A stretch of DNA of 64,000 nt from Flavobacteriaceae bacterium LYZ1037. GTDB lineage: Bacteria; Bacteroidota; Bacteroidia; Flavobacteriales; Flavobacteriaceae. The number at the start of each line of letters is the position of its first letter. The first letter of the stretch is position 1. The notes beneath the pieces are model-generated. The model ran no database searches, was not told the DNA's origin, and saw nothing but the letters and a program-made list of their open reading frames with translations. The stretch covers positions 186,001 through 250,000 of the forward strand of contig QFWS01000004.1 of the NCBI GenBank assembly GCA_003144015.1, read 5' to 3'. Of the stretch, positions 8,525 through 16,765 are shown piece by piece. The translations under genes and the position numbers were made by a program.

Positions 8525-9262
8525 TTAAGGTTTTATACAAGAACAAATAGTGGTTTCAATTTGTTTAATTAACTTTTGCTTATCATCAAAGTTAGTTAAT
8601 TTTAAAGGTTCATGAACCGTTAATTGGATGTGATTTCCAATTCCCATAGGAAATTTACCATATCTTAACATTTTCCATGAATTATTAATAGTAATAGGAA
8701 CAATGGTTGCTGAAGGAATTTTTTTAAATAACATTTCCAATCCTTTGGTTTGAAAAGGTTTTGGGTGTCCATCTTTACTTCTTGTGCCTTCAGGAAAAAT
8801 AACGGCTGAGCGTTTGGTTTCTTCAATATATTCTCCAAATTTTAAAATAGCAGGTAAGGATTGTCTTGGGTTTTTTCTGTCGATCAATACCGAACCACCA
8901 TGACGTAAATTGTAGGACACGCTTGGAATGCCTTTGCCTAATTCCTTTTTACTGATAAACTTTGGATGATGTTTGCGCATATACCACATAATAGGTGAAA
9001 TGTCGTACATGCTTTGATGATTAGACACTATAATTAAGGGAGTATCTTTACTTATAGTATGTGGATTGGTAAAGGTGTAACGGGTTCCTAAAATATTGGT
9101 ACACCTCATGATAAAAAACTGAAGCCAATCGACACTAATTTTATGGGCTTGATATCCTAACACATTATAACAAAACCATTGGATAGGATGGAATACAACT
9201 AAAGTCGATAAAAAGACGACAGCGTAAATAGACGTTAAGATATAAGCTACTAATTTTTGCAT
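8525..9262 (-). CDS. 1-acyl-sn-glycerol-3-phosphate acyltransferase (PlsC family)
   Basis: A 245-residue membrane-bound acyltransferase. An N-terminal hydrophobic helix precedes the catalytic NHQSMYD (NHx4D) motif and the FPEGTRS phosphate-binding motif, the hallmarks of PlsC/LPLAT enzymes that acylate lysophosphatidic acid to phosphatidic acid. It heads a short minus-strand group with the acyl-ACP desaturase and HD hydrolase, so a role in phospholipid synthesis is likely. A second, unrelated PlsC-type domain sits in the MMPL fusion of the pigment cluster. Confidence 0.92.
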   Translation of the reverse strand: MQKLVAYILTSIYAVVFLSTLVVFHPIQWFCYNVLGYQAHKISVDWLQFFIMRCTNILGTRYTFTNPHTISKDTPLIIVSNHQSMYDISPIMWYMRKHHPKFISKKELGKGIPSVSYNLRHGGSVLIDRKNPRQSLPAILKFGEYIEETKRSAVIFPEGTRSKDGHPKPFQTKGLEMLFKKIPSATIVPITINNSWKMLRYGKFPMGIGNHIQLTVHEPLKLTNFDDKQKLIKQIETTICSCIKP

Positions 9263-9298
9263 GTTACAAAATTAAGAAAATATAAGAGCTTACAAACA

Positions 9299-9700
9299 TT
9301 AATAGATAGGAATACAGGTATTATCTACGCAGTTGAAACCTATTGGAGGTTGTGGAGTATCACAAGTTGACATTCCACTACAACCCTCTTGATTGAAAGT
9401 CGCTTCAAGAGTATTGAAATCAGTAACCCAATTAGTAAGTTCTAAAGTGTCAATGGAAGTGGTATAAATTAAGAATTCCCATGGACCACCACATGGTTTG
9501 CTTCCGAAAGCTATAAAACGACATTCAAAATCGTCACTACAGATTGAAGTTTCTGCAAAAGCTCGGATTTGGTTTCGCTGTTCGTTTAAAAATAATTTCC
9601 TGTCTTTACATGAAGTAGGTTCATCATCATCTGAACAACTAAAAGCAGCTAAAAAGATTAGTTGCGAAATGATTAAGCTTATAATAAATGAGATTTTCAT
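9299..9700 (-). CDS. Hypothetical Cys-rich lipoprotein
   Basis: A 133-residue protein with a lipoprotein signal peptide (LIFLAAFSC, Cys at about 22) and an acidic SDDDEP tether, common in Bacteroidota surface lipoproteins. The mature part holds several cysteines (SCKD, ICSDDFEC, PCGGPW, GCSGMSTC, FNCVDNTC), suggesting disulfides. The pattern CGGPW..IYTTSID with C..STCDTPQPP is seen in small flavobacterial hypothetical proteins. I do not recognise a function. Confidence 0.8.
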   Translation of the reverse strand: MKISFIISLIISQLIFLAAFSCSDDDEPTSCKDRKLFLNEQRNQIRAFAETSICSDDFECRFIAFGSKPCGGPWEFLIYTTSIDTLELTNWVTDFNTLEATFNQEGCSGMSTCDTPQPPIGFNCVDNTCIPIY

Positions 9701-9750
9701 TACGGTTTTTTAAGACACAATATTATTAAATCCATATGAAATTCTATAAA

Positions 9751-9776
9751 AAAGCCACGATAAAAATCGTGGCTTT
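9751..9776 (-). terminator. Rho-independent terminator after the bacilliredoxin gene
   Basis: Perfect 11-bp arms AAAGCCACGAT (9751-9761) and ATCGTGGCTTT (9766-9776) around a 4-base loop. On the minus strand the stem is followed by a T-run, and it begins 24 nt after the bacilliredoxin stop codon. On the plus strand no gene ends here. Confidence 0.85.
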
Positions 9777-9799
9777 ATAATTTTAATTATAATGCTAGA

Positions 9800-10210
9800 C
9801 TAACAGTGTTCGTTATAAGCATCGATTAAGTTTTCTGCAATAATTTCTGCTGGACGTCCTTCAATATGATGACGTTCTAACATGTGAACCAATTCACCAT
9901 CTTTAAACAAAGCCATACAAGGAGAACTAGGAGGGAACGGAATCATGTGCTCTCTAGCTTTATCAACAGCTTCTTTATCTACACCTGCAAAAACCGTTAC
10001 TAAATTTGTAGGACGTTTTGCGTTTTGAATACTCATTCTTGCTCCTGGTCGTGCATTAGCTGCTGCACATCCACAAACCGAGTTTACTACTACTAAAGTA
10101 GTACCTTGTTTAGCTAAAGCAGTTTCAACAGCTTCGGCAGTATGTAATTCTTCAAAACCAACTTTGGTTAAATCTTCACGCATTGGTTTTACTAATTCTG
10201 CTGGATACAT
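9800..10210 (-). CDS. BrxA/BrxB-family bacilliredoxin
   Basis: A 136-residue thioredoxin-fold protein of the YphP/YqiW (BrxA/B) family, full length. The redox motif is CGC at residues 46-48 (VCGCAAANARPGAR), the atypical CXC site of bacilliredoxins, which remove bacillithiol from proteins. The conserved start MYPAELVKPMREDL and the FPPSSPCMALFKDGELVHMLERHHIEG segment with a further Cys also match. Bacillithiol is made by some Bacteroidota, so the same role is plausible. The gene is monocistronic, with its own terminator. Confidence 0.93.
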   Translation of the reverse strand: MYPAELVKPMREDLTKVGFEELHTAEAVETALAKQGTTLVVVNSVCGCAAANARPGARMSIQNAKRPTNLVTVFAGVDKEAVDKAREHMIPFPPSSPCMALFKDGELVHMLERHHIEGRPAEIIAENLIDAYNEHC

Positions 10211-10541
10211 ATCTTAAATTTTTAGATTAATATTTTCCCGATGTCTCGGGACTGCAAAGATACGGAAAAAGTAATCATTTGTCATGGAGCATTAGCAGAC
10301 TTTTAACGTGTTAAGATTTTTTGAAGACCAATTAAATTTTAGGGCGTTTGCGTAACAATTTCAACAAATAATCGACTAACAATAGTATATTTGCCCAAAA
10401 TTTAATAGTGTAATAATTCGGATTTCGTGAACCTGTTAAAGAATCTAAACATTTTTCAATAATAATGAAATCTGTACAGGTTTACCCAAAAATTGATAGG
10501 TTTAAATGACAGTTTTAAATCCTTAAAAAGAACAAAAATAA
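10211..10541. promoter_or_regulatory. 331-bp divergent intergenic region with possible -7 element
   Basis: This gap separates the bacilliredoxin gene (minus) from the TerB-DnaJ gene (plus). It holds a short dyad CCCGA-TGTC-TCGGG (10237-10250) close to the bacilliredoxin start and a TATATTTG string (10386-10393) matching the Bacteroidota -7 element, but without a good TTTG at -33. A leader of about 140 nt for the plus-strand gene would follow. No coding sequence was seen. Confidence 0.35.
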
Positions 10542-11279
10542 ATGAGTTTTTCAAAATGGATTGGTGCAGCTTTAGGATGGTCGATTGGAGGTCCAATAGG
10601 AGCTATACTTGGTATGGCATTAGGCAGTGTGGTTGATGGATTTTCTAATGGAAGTATTAAAGTAGATACACAACAGCCTTATAGAAGAACTAGGCAAACC
10701 CAATCTGGCGACTTTGAAGTGAGTCTCTTGGTGCTTTCTTCTATTGTTATAAAAGCAGATGGCAAACAAGATCAACGAGAATTGGATTTTGTACGTCAGC
10801 AATTTGTTGGAATGTACGGTAAAGATAGAGCCAATCGTGCTTTTAAGTTGTTTAAAAATATAAATAAACAAGACATTCCAACACGTCAGGTTTGTTTGCA
10901 AATAAGACAAATGATGGATCATCCATCACGTTTGCAATTGCTTCATTTTTTATTTGGAATAGCTAAAGCAGATGGGATTGTGGTTGAAAGCGAAGTGAGC
11001 ATTATTCAAACCATTGCAAATTACTTAGGGATTAGTCACCAGGATTTTGAAAGTATCAAAGCCATGTTTTATAACAGCAGCGATAACGCCTATAAAATTC
11101 TTGAAATAACTAAAGAAGCTACTACTTCAGAAATAAAAGCGGCTTATAGAAAAATGGCTAAGAAATACCATCCCGATAAAGTGATTCATTTAGGTAAAGA
11201 ACACCAACAAGGGGCAGAAGAAAAGTTTAGACAGGTTCAAGATGCTTATGAGCAGTTGCAGAAAGAGCGAGGGTTTTAA
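10542..11279 (+). CDS. TerB-like domain protein with C-terminal J domain (DjlA-like)
   Basis: A 245-residue protein in three parts. Residues 1-35 are a glycine-rich membrane-spanning segment (WIGAALGWSIGGPIGAILGMALGSV). Residues about 60-170 form a TerB/DjlA-type all-helical domain with acidic metal-like motifs (KADGKQDQRELDF; KADGIVVESEVSII). Residues about 180-245 are a DnaJ domain with the HPD motif at 210-212. This is the DjlA plan, a membrane-anchored co-chaperone that stimulates DnaK. Its stop overlaps the stop of the convergent permease gene by 3 nt. Confidence 0.88.
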   Translation: MSFSKWIGAALGWSIGGPIGAILGMALGSVVDGFSNGSIKVDTQQPYRRTRQTQSGDFEVSLLVLSSIVIKADGKQDQRELDFVRQQFVGMYGKDRANRAFKLFKNINKQDIPTRQVCLQIRQMMDHPSRLQLLHFLFGIAKADGIVVESEVSIIQTIANYLGISHQDFESIKAMFYNSSDNAYKILEITKEATTSEIKAAYRKMAKKYHPDKVIHLGKEHQQGAEEKFRQVQDAYEQLQKERGF

Positions 11280-12436
11280 CCTCTAAACAAGAAGAAATCG
11301 TCTTTCATATCTTCAATTTGGGCATCTTCGTTGGTAATTATATAATTGATAGCTTTTGAAGTAAATTCATCTCCTTTTTGGGTTAAGGACACAATATTAT
11401 TGTCAATAATAATCATGTTGTTTTTTAGGGCGAGATCCAAAACGGTTTTAGCTCTTACTTTTTGCCAATTGATATGTTCCTGAAGGTGATTCACATGTCG
11501 TTCACGTGTTTCAGAATGATTTTTTAAATGAAGTAAAAAGGTCAATAGAGATACTTCTGTACGTTGTTGTTTTTCTCGATACATTACAGCAATCAACCCT
11601 TTGCTTGGCGCAAACAAATAGATAATTAAGAACAATAAACCCAACATGGTTGTAATAGAACCTGCAATAGAAGCATCCAACCAATGAGCTAGCCAATAGC
11701 CAGAAATTGCACTAAACACACCAAAGGAGATAGCAAGACCCAACATCTTCTTTAAATTTGTGGTCAGTAAATAGGCGCTTGCAGCAGGAGCAATCATTAA
11801 TGCCACTACAAGAATGGCACCAACAGCATCGAAAGCACCAACAGTTGTAACAGAAGCAACTGTCATTAATCCGTAATGAATTAAGGCTGGAGAGAACCCT
11901 AAAGAAGCTGCTAAACCTGCATCAAAAGTGCTTATTTTTAATTCTTTAAAAAAGGCAATTAATAAGCCAATGGTCATGGATAAGATTGTTCCAATAATCC
12001 ATAAGGATTTTGGACCAACATCTGCTCCAGCAATCATAAGCCTATCGAATGGAGCAAAAGCTAATTCACCTAATAACACAGCATCCACATCTAAATGCAC
12101 ATCGTTGGCATTTTTAGCAATTAAAATAACGCCAATACTAAACAAGGCAGGAAAGACTAGGCCAATGGCTGTATCTTCTTTTACCAAGCCCGTTTTTTGA
12201 ATCCGTTCAACTAAAACAACTGTAATAACTCCCGTTAAAGCAGCTAATAAAATAAGAAAAGGAGAGTTGAGGTCTTGTGTAATGAAAAAGCCAATGACAA
12301 GTCCAGGTAAAATAGAATGACTAATAGCATCGCTAATCATAGCCATTTTTCTAAGTACTAAAAAAGTACCTGGAATAGCACAAGCAACAGCCACCAAGCT
12401 TGCAATTAATTGTATTTCTATTTGTGCATTATTCAT
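11276..12436 (-). CDS. Mn/Zn ABC transporter permease with C-terminal winged helix (TroD/MntD-like)
   Basis: A 386-residue permease of the ABC-3 family (TroC/TroD/ZnuB). Residues 1-280 give about eight TM helices with the family pattern MISDAISHSILPGLVIGF and a DAGLAASLGFSP coupling segment. Residues about 295-386 are an additional soluble domain (LLTFLLHLKNHSETRERHVNHL ... NNIVSLTQKGDEF) that looks like a winged helix of the DtxR/MarR kind; usual family length is 270-300. It is the last gene of the metal operon, overlapping the other permease gene by 8 nt. Confidence 0.88.
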   Translation of the reverse strand: MNNAQIEIQLIASLVAVACAIPGTFLVLRKMAMISDAISHSILPGLVIGFFITQDLNSPFLILLAALTGVITVVLVERIQKTGLVKEDTAIGLVFPALFSIGVILIAKNANDVHLDVDAVLLGELAFAPFDRLMIAGADVGPKSLWIIGTILSMTIGLLIAFFKELKISTFDAGLAASLGFSPALIHYGLMTVASVTTVGAFDAVGAILVVALMIAPAASAYLLTTNLKKMLGLAISFGVFSAISGYWLAHWLDASIAGSITTMLGLLFLIIYLFAPSKGLIAVMYREKQQRTEVSLLTFLLHLKNHSETRERHVNHLQEHINWQKVRAKTVLDLALKNNMIIIDNNIVSLTQKGDEFTSKAINYIITNEDAQIEDMKDDFFLFRG

Positions 12437-13556
12437 CTTTTATGGCTTGTTGATTATATAAATTGGCAGCAGTTTCAAACCCTTTTTCTGTTAAACTCCA
12501 CATGGTTCCATCTAAGGTTACATAATCTTTATCTACTAATTTTTGAAGGGTTTTACGTGTGTAACCTTGAAAATTATTTAAGATTTTTATGGTATGTGGA
12601 TGCGAAATATTCTCGTGAGTTTCAGCAATATGATACATAAATGCTAAAGTTTTTTGTTGTTCTAAATCACGTCTGTTAGAAATAAATCTAATTTGACGGA
12701 AAAGCAATCCTCGACTAGGTGAAAAAATGAAAGAGAATATGACAAAAACAGAAGCAACAATAACAATAACTGGTCCTGTAGATAAATTGTTTTGGCTAGC
12801 ACTAATGGCAGTTCCAAATACTCCCGAAAATGCGCCAAAAATTGCAGCTAAAAGCACCATTTTTGATAAACTATTTGTCCACTGTCTTGCAGCAGCTGCA
12901 GGCGCTAATAACATGGCACTCATTAGTACAACACCAACAGTTTGTAATCCTAAAACGATGGCTAAAACAATGAAAGACGTAATAAGGATGTCAATGAATT
13001 TGGTATTAAAACCAAGGGTTTTAGCATAGTCTGCATCAAAGAGAAAGAGTTTGAATTCTTTCCAAAAGAACAACAACACAATGAGGCATAGACCTGTAAT
13101 AATTGCCATTAGCCACACATCGCTTTCTACTAAGGTTGCAGCTTGACCAAATAAATATTTATCCAATCCAGCTTGATTGGCATTCGGTTGCTTTTGTATA
13201 AATGTTAATAGCAACATTCCAAATCCGAAAAACAAGGAAAGGATTAAACCTAAGGCTGTATCTGATTTTAAATGTGTTTTAGTAACAATCCCTCGAATCC
13301 AAAAGGTCCCAATTAAACCACTTACTAAGGCTCCAATAAGTAAGGTGTTGCTGTCTTTAGCTCCGGTAATTAAAAAGGCAATGGCAATTCCGGGAAGTGC
13401 AGCATGAGAAATAGCATCTCCAAGTAAACTTTGTTTTCTTAATACAGCAAAACTACCAAGCATACCAGTAACAGCACCTAAAACAGCTGTTCCTAATGTA
13501 ATAGTTCGTAACGTGTAGTCACTAAAAACTAAAGAAAAATACTCTTGAATGTCCAT
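12429..13556 (-). CDS. Mn/Zn ABC transporter permease with C-terminal winged helix (TroC/MntC-like)
   Basis: A 375-residue ABC-3 family permease. The start and core match the family (GSFAVLRKQSLLGDAISHAALPGIAIAF; DADYAKTLGFNT). Residues about 300-375 form a soluble tail (HIAETHENISHPHTIKILNNFQG..LVDKDYVTLDGTMWSLTEKGFETA) with a winged-helix look, similar in layout to that of the partner permease. It starts at the stop of the ATPase gene (1-nt overlap) and overlaps the next permease gene, so tightly coupled translation is expected. The two permeases probably form a heterodimeric channel. Confidence 0.88.
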   Translation of the reverse strand: MDIQEYFSLVFSDYTLRTITLGTAVLGAVTGMLGSFAVLRKQSLLGDAISHAALPGIAIAFLITGAKDSNTLLIGALVSGLIGTFWIRGIVTKTHLKSDTALGLILSLFFGFGMLLLTFIQKQPNANQAGLDKYLFGQAATLVESDVWLMAIITGLCLIVLLFFWKEFKLFLFDADYAKTLGFNTKFIDILITSFIVLAIVLGLQTVGVVLMSAMLLAPAAAARQWTNSLSKMVLLAAIFGAFSGVFGTAISASQNNLSTGPVIVIVASVFVIFSFIFSPSRGLLFRQIRFISNRRDLEQQKTLAFMYHIAETHENISHPHTIKILNNFQGYTRKTLQKLVDKDYVTLDGTMWSLTEKGFETAANLYNQQAIKDE

Positions 13557-14293
13557 TATTCTTGAATGCTTACTTTATAATTTATGCCGTATGTTTTGGT
13601 TAGATTATCATCATTAAAGATGTCTTTAACAGGTCCAGTTGCTATTTTCTTCACATTTAAAAAAGTAACCCAGTCGAAATATTCTGGAACGGTTTGTAAA
13701 TCGTGATGAACCACAATAACCGTTTTTCCTGCTTTACGTAATTCCTTTAAAATATTAATAATAGCAATTTCTGTAGTAGCATCGACACCTTGAAACGGTT
13801 CGTCCATAAAATATATTGAGGCATCTTGCACTAAAGCACGAGCTAGAAAAATACGCTGTTGTTGGCCTCCAGAAAGCTGGCTGATCTGTCTGCCTTTAAA
13901 AGGTAGCATGCCTACTTTTTCTAGAGCTTCAAGAGCTGCTTTTTTTTCTTTTTGCCCTGGACGTTTTATCCAACCTAAGCTTCCATAAGTTCCCATCATA
14001 ACAACATCTAAGGCTGTTGTAGGAAAATCCCAATCGACACTTCCTTTTTGAGGCACATAAGCAACTAGTTTGCGTTGCTGGTCGTATGGTTTTCCATAGA
14101 TGCTTACACTTCCGGCAATAGGTTTTAGAATGCCTAATATGGCTTTAATTAAGGTGGATTTTCCTGCGCCATTTGGACCAACGATAGCCATAAGAACCCC
14201 TTCGGGAATTTCTAAATCAATATCCCAAAGTACAGGCTTGTAATTGTATGCAACCGTTAAATCGTCTACTTGTACTGCTATTTTTTTGTCCAT
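13556..14293 (-). CDS. Mn/Zn ABC transporter ATP-binding protein (TroB/MntB-like)
   Basis: A 245-residue ABC ATPase. Walker A is GPNGAGKST, the signature is LSGGQQQR, and Walker B is [10 protein letters not shown], followed by the switch His in VVHHDL. Sequence character ([22 protein letters not shown]) is that of the manganese/zinc/iron chelate uptake group. It sits between the binding-protein gene and the two permease genes with 1-nt overlaps on either side, and powers their transport. Confidence 0.95.
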   Translation of the reverse strand: MDKKIAVQVDDLTVAYNYKPVLWDIDLEIPEGVLMAIVGPNGAGKSTLIKAILGILKPIAGSVSIYGKPYDQQRKLVAYVPQKGSVDWDFPTTALDVVMMGTYGSLGWIKRPGQKEKKAALEALEKVGMLPFKGRQISQLSGGQQQRIFLARALVQDASIYFMDEPFQGVDATTEIAIINILKELRKAGKTVIVVHHDLQTVPEYFDWVTFLNVKKIATGPVKDIFNDDNLTKTYGINYKVSIQE

Positions 14294-15204
14294 TATTTTA
14301 ATGCATTTACAATTGTATTGACGTTGTATTCAAACATACCAATATAAGTGCCTTCAGTTGTTCCAGCATTTCCTAAAGCATCTGAAAACAAAGTGCCTCC
14401 AATAATTACGTCATGACCTTTAGACTTAACTGCTGCTTGTAGAGCCTCAATAGTTCTCTTTGGAACGGAACTTTCAACAAATATAGCTTTCACTTTCTTA
14501 TCAATAATAAAGGTTGTTAATTTTTGAACATCTTGCACACCAGCTTCGGTTGCAGTTGAAAGGCCTTGTAAGCCTACTACTTCAAATCCGAAAGCTCTTC
14601 CGAAGTAATTAAAGGCGTCATGAGCTGTAACTAAAATGCGTTTGTCCTTTGGAAGGATACTTATAGTTGTTTTTAATTTTTCGTTTAAAACGTTTAATTT
14701 TTCGATATACGTTTTTGCATTTGCCTCATAAAAAAGCTGGTTTTCAGGATTGATTTCAGATAATTGATCTGCCACATATTGTGTGATTTGAATCCAATAA
14801 TCAACATTAAACCATATATGAGGATCGTAATTACTTGCAAAATATTCTGAAGAAATAAGTGTGTTTTGATCTAATGCATCTGAAACAGCAATGGTTTTAA
14901 TGTTTTGATGACTCATTTTCTCGAAAACTTCTACCAATTTACCTTCCAGGTGTAATCCACCATAGAAAACAACATTTGCATTTGCCAATTTAGTAACATC
15001 TCCTTCACTTGCTTTATATAAATGTGGATCGACACCAGAACCCATGAGTCCCTGCACATTTATACGGTCTCCGCCAATGTTTTTTACCAAATCGGTAATC
15101 ATGGTTGTGGTTGTTACAATATTTAATTTACCATTGTTTTCTTTTTCGTTTTTACAGCTACTAATTGCTAGAAACACTAAGGATAAAAGAATAATTTTTT
15201 TCAT
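14293..15204 (-). CDS. Mn/Zn ABC transporter substrate-binding lipoprotein (TroA/ZnuA family)
   Basis: A 303-residue cluster A-I (TroA-like) metal-binding protein with a lipoprotein signal (LAISSC, Cys17). The four expected metal ligands are visible: His61 (DPHLY), His129 (DPHIW), His195 (TAHDAF) and Asp275 (LFSDAL). A His-His-His-Asp set is that of TroA and differs from the His-His-Glu-Asp set of manganese-specific PsaA/MntC; it fits Zn or Mn binding. The usual His-rich loop of Zn-specific ZnuA is absent. It is followed directly by the ATPase gene. Confidence 0.92.
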   Translation of the reverse strand: MKKIILLSLVFLAISSCKNEKENNGKLNIVTTTTMITDLVKNIGGDRINVQGLMGSGVDPHLYKASEGDVTKLANANVVFYGGLHLEGKLVEVFEKMSHQNIKTIAVSDALDQNTLISSEYFASNYDPHIWFNVDYWIQITQYVADQLSEINPENQLFYEANAKTYIEKLNVLNEKLKTTISILPKDKRILVTAHDAFNYFGRAFGFEVVGLQGLSTATEAGVQDVQKLTTFIIDKKVKAIFVESSVPKRTIEALQAAVKSKGHDVIIGGTLFSDALGNAGTTEGTYIGMFEYNVNTIVNALK

Positions 15205-15206
15205 TT

Positions 15207-16019
15207 CTAATTGTTTTTTGAAGGAATTCTATAGCTAAGGCCAGCACTTATCATTAAATCTTGACCTTTTGTGATGCTAGTTCCAAAACTTGCATCTAAT
15301 TGTAAGTTGTTTGTTATTAAGTAGGTGGCACCTGCATTCCAAAGATGATTGGCTTTACTGTTTTCAGGAAAATCTCCATATAATTCTGCATAGGCACCCA
15401 TTTTTTCTGTTAAACTATAACCATAAGCTATGGTATAAATATAAGTTGCTTCTGGAGAGTCATTCCCCCAAGCAACTCCAAAGTTGTAAGATAAATTTGA
15501 TTTTTCGTTTAGGGTATGTGAAAAAGCAAACCTAAAATCTATTCCTGTGGTGTCCGGTTTATAATCTGAACCAGCTGTAAATGGTAAGTACAAGTGTCCT
15601 AAAAGGCCTATTTCTGGCAACCAATTATTTTCTTTTGCTATACTCGTTTTAATTCCTAATAATAAAGGACTAAAGCCACTACTTATATCATCTATTCTAT
15701 TGTTGTTGATTTTGGTTTTATTTTCATCAAAATTCCACCCTAAGCGTAATTCTAAATTACTAAGTAACCCATATCGAACTAAAGTGGTGTTGTAAGTGGT
15801 GTTTTCAGTTTTAATATTTTGGTTTTTAAAAACCTCATAAGCTGCGCCAGTCTCAATTTGAATGGATCTTTTTGAAACAAGGTTTGGAGATTCTGTTTGA
15901 TCTGGTCTGTCTGTTATAAGAGGTTCTAGAGTGCTTTTTTCTTGTGCAAAACTCATTGTTTTTGCAGTAAATAAAGTTAAGCCTAGAACCGTATTCTTAA
16001 TAGCTCGATTCATTGACAT
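15207..16019 (-). CDS. Predicted outer-membrane transporter (MetA-pathway-of-phenol-degradation family)
   Basis: About 270 residues, a signal peptide (start taken at MSMNRAIKN; an ATG 33 nt upstream also exists but overlaps the regulator gene further) and a beta-rich mature part. The start PLITDRPDQTESPNLVSKRSIQIETGAAYE is typical of the family once named for phenol degradation and now generally annotated as outer-membrane transporter. Amphipathic strands continue to the C-terminal aromatic region. It lies between the DtxR-type regulator and the binding-protein gene, overlapping the former by about 23 nt, so it is likely an outer-membrane component of metal uptake. That role is inference from position. 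Confidence 0.8.
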   Translation of the reverse strand: MSMNRAIKNTVLGLTLFTAKTMSFAQEKSTLEPLITDRPDQTESPNLVSKRSIQIETGAAYEVFKNQNIKTENTTYNTTLVRYGLLSNLELRLGWNFDENKTKINNNRIDDISSGFSPLLLGIKTSIAKENNWLPEIGLLGHLYLPFTAGSDYKPDTTGIDFRFAFSHTLNEKSNLSYNFGVAWGNDSPEATYIYTIAYGYSLTEKMGAYAELYGDFPENSKANHLWNAGATYLITNNLQLDASFGTSITKGQDLMISAGLSYRIPSKNN

Positions 16020-16659
16020 ATATAATATTTGTAAAATCTTCGTTAAGAACAATGTTGTTATTATTAATAGTGATTTGAGTCATTTTATTTTTATTGAATT
16101 GCTTAGTAACAAGAAGAGAGTTCCCATATTTTAATCCATTTAATGCGCAAAAATCAAAAAACTCTTTATCATCGCTCATGAGTCTGGAAATGATATATGT
16201 TTTACCTTCTTGTGTGTTAGAAAGAGCGATGGAGTTATCAATAGTTGTTATTTCCCCATGGGCGTTAGGAATAGGGTCTCCATGTGGATCGAATTTTGGA
16301 TTGCCAAGATATTCACTAATTCTATCTGCTAAAAAATTGGAGGTTTCATGTTCTAAAAGCTCGGCTTCGCGATGTATTTCATGAAGAGACATGTCGAACA
16401 ATTTAAACAATAAGGCTTCCCAAAGACGATGCTTCCTAATAACATTTAAAGCCATTTTTGTACCTTCATCAGTCAATTGAAGGGCTTGGTATTTTTCGTA
16501 CTTCAATAAATTTTTTGAAGCTAATTTTTTAGCCATGTCAGTAGCAGCAGCATTCGATATTCCAAGTTTTTTTGCAATATTACCAGGCTTAGTATCGTTG
16601 GTATTGTTTTTATCGTTTTTGTAAATAGCTTTTACAAAATTTTCTATAGCTACAGACAT
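15997..16659 (-). CDS. DtxR/MntR-family metal-dependent transcriptional regulator
   Basis: A 220-residue regulator. Residues 1-65 form a winged helix (IAKKLGISNAAATDMAKKLASKNLLKY), residues 70-140 the dimerisation and metal-binding domain with the family signature RKHRLWEALLF and HREAELLEHETSNFLADRISEYLGNP, then DPHGDPIP, and a C-terminal SH3/FeoA-like domain. DtxR-family proteins repress metal uptake genes when Mn2+ or Fe2+ is bound. It is the first gene of the TroABCD-type operon; a promoter (16703-16733) and operator-like dyad (16680-16695) lie just upstream, indicating autoregulation. Confidence 0.93.
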   Translation of the reverse strand: MSVAIENFVKAIYKNDKNNTNDTKPGNIAKKLGISNAAATDMAKKLASKNLLKYEKYQALQLTDEGTKMALNVIRKHRLWEALLFKLFDMSLHEIHREAELLEHETSNFLADRISEYLGNPKFDPHGDPIPNAHGEITTIDNSIALSNTQEGKTYIISRLMSDDKEFFDFCALNGLKYGNSLLVTKQFNKNKMTQITINNNNIVLNEDFTNIIYVNESSY

Positions 16660-16679
16660 TTCAAGTGCTTTAAATTTAA

Positions 16680-16695
16680 TTTAAGTATGCTTAAA
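16680..16695. promoter_or_regulatory. DtxR-family operator-like dyad
   Basis: TTTAAGTATGCTTAAA: the two halves match in 7 of 8 positions as a dyad (TTTAAG-N4-CTTAAA). The form is close to TTTAGG-N4-CCTAAA boxes bound by DtxR/TroR-type repressors. It lies 20 bp upstream of the regulator start codon and covers the predicted transcription start, as expected for a repressor site. A half-site-like TTTTTAAGCA lies at 16722-16731. Confidence 0.7.
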
Positions 16696-16702
16696 TATTA
16701 TT

Positions 16703-16733
16703 CAAATGTAACTAAAATATATTTTTAAGCAAA
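16703..16733 (-). promoter_or_regulatory. Bacteroidota-type promoter of the metal uptake operon
   Basis: On the minus strand, TTTG (16733-16730) and TACATTTG (16710-16703) are separated by exactly 19 nt, a full match to the Bacteroidota consensus TTTG-N19-TAnnTTTG. The predicted start near 16697 falls at the edge of the operator-like dyad and 38 nt before the regulator start codon. Confidence 0.75.
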
Positions 16734-16765
16734 ATAATTTGTAAATTGTCCATAATAAATGTAAA

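Noticed and set aside
12429-13556. Permease tail as a separate fused regulator gene or frameshift
   Set aside because: The frame is continuous and the partner permease has a matching tail, so it is a stable extension.
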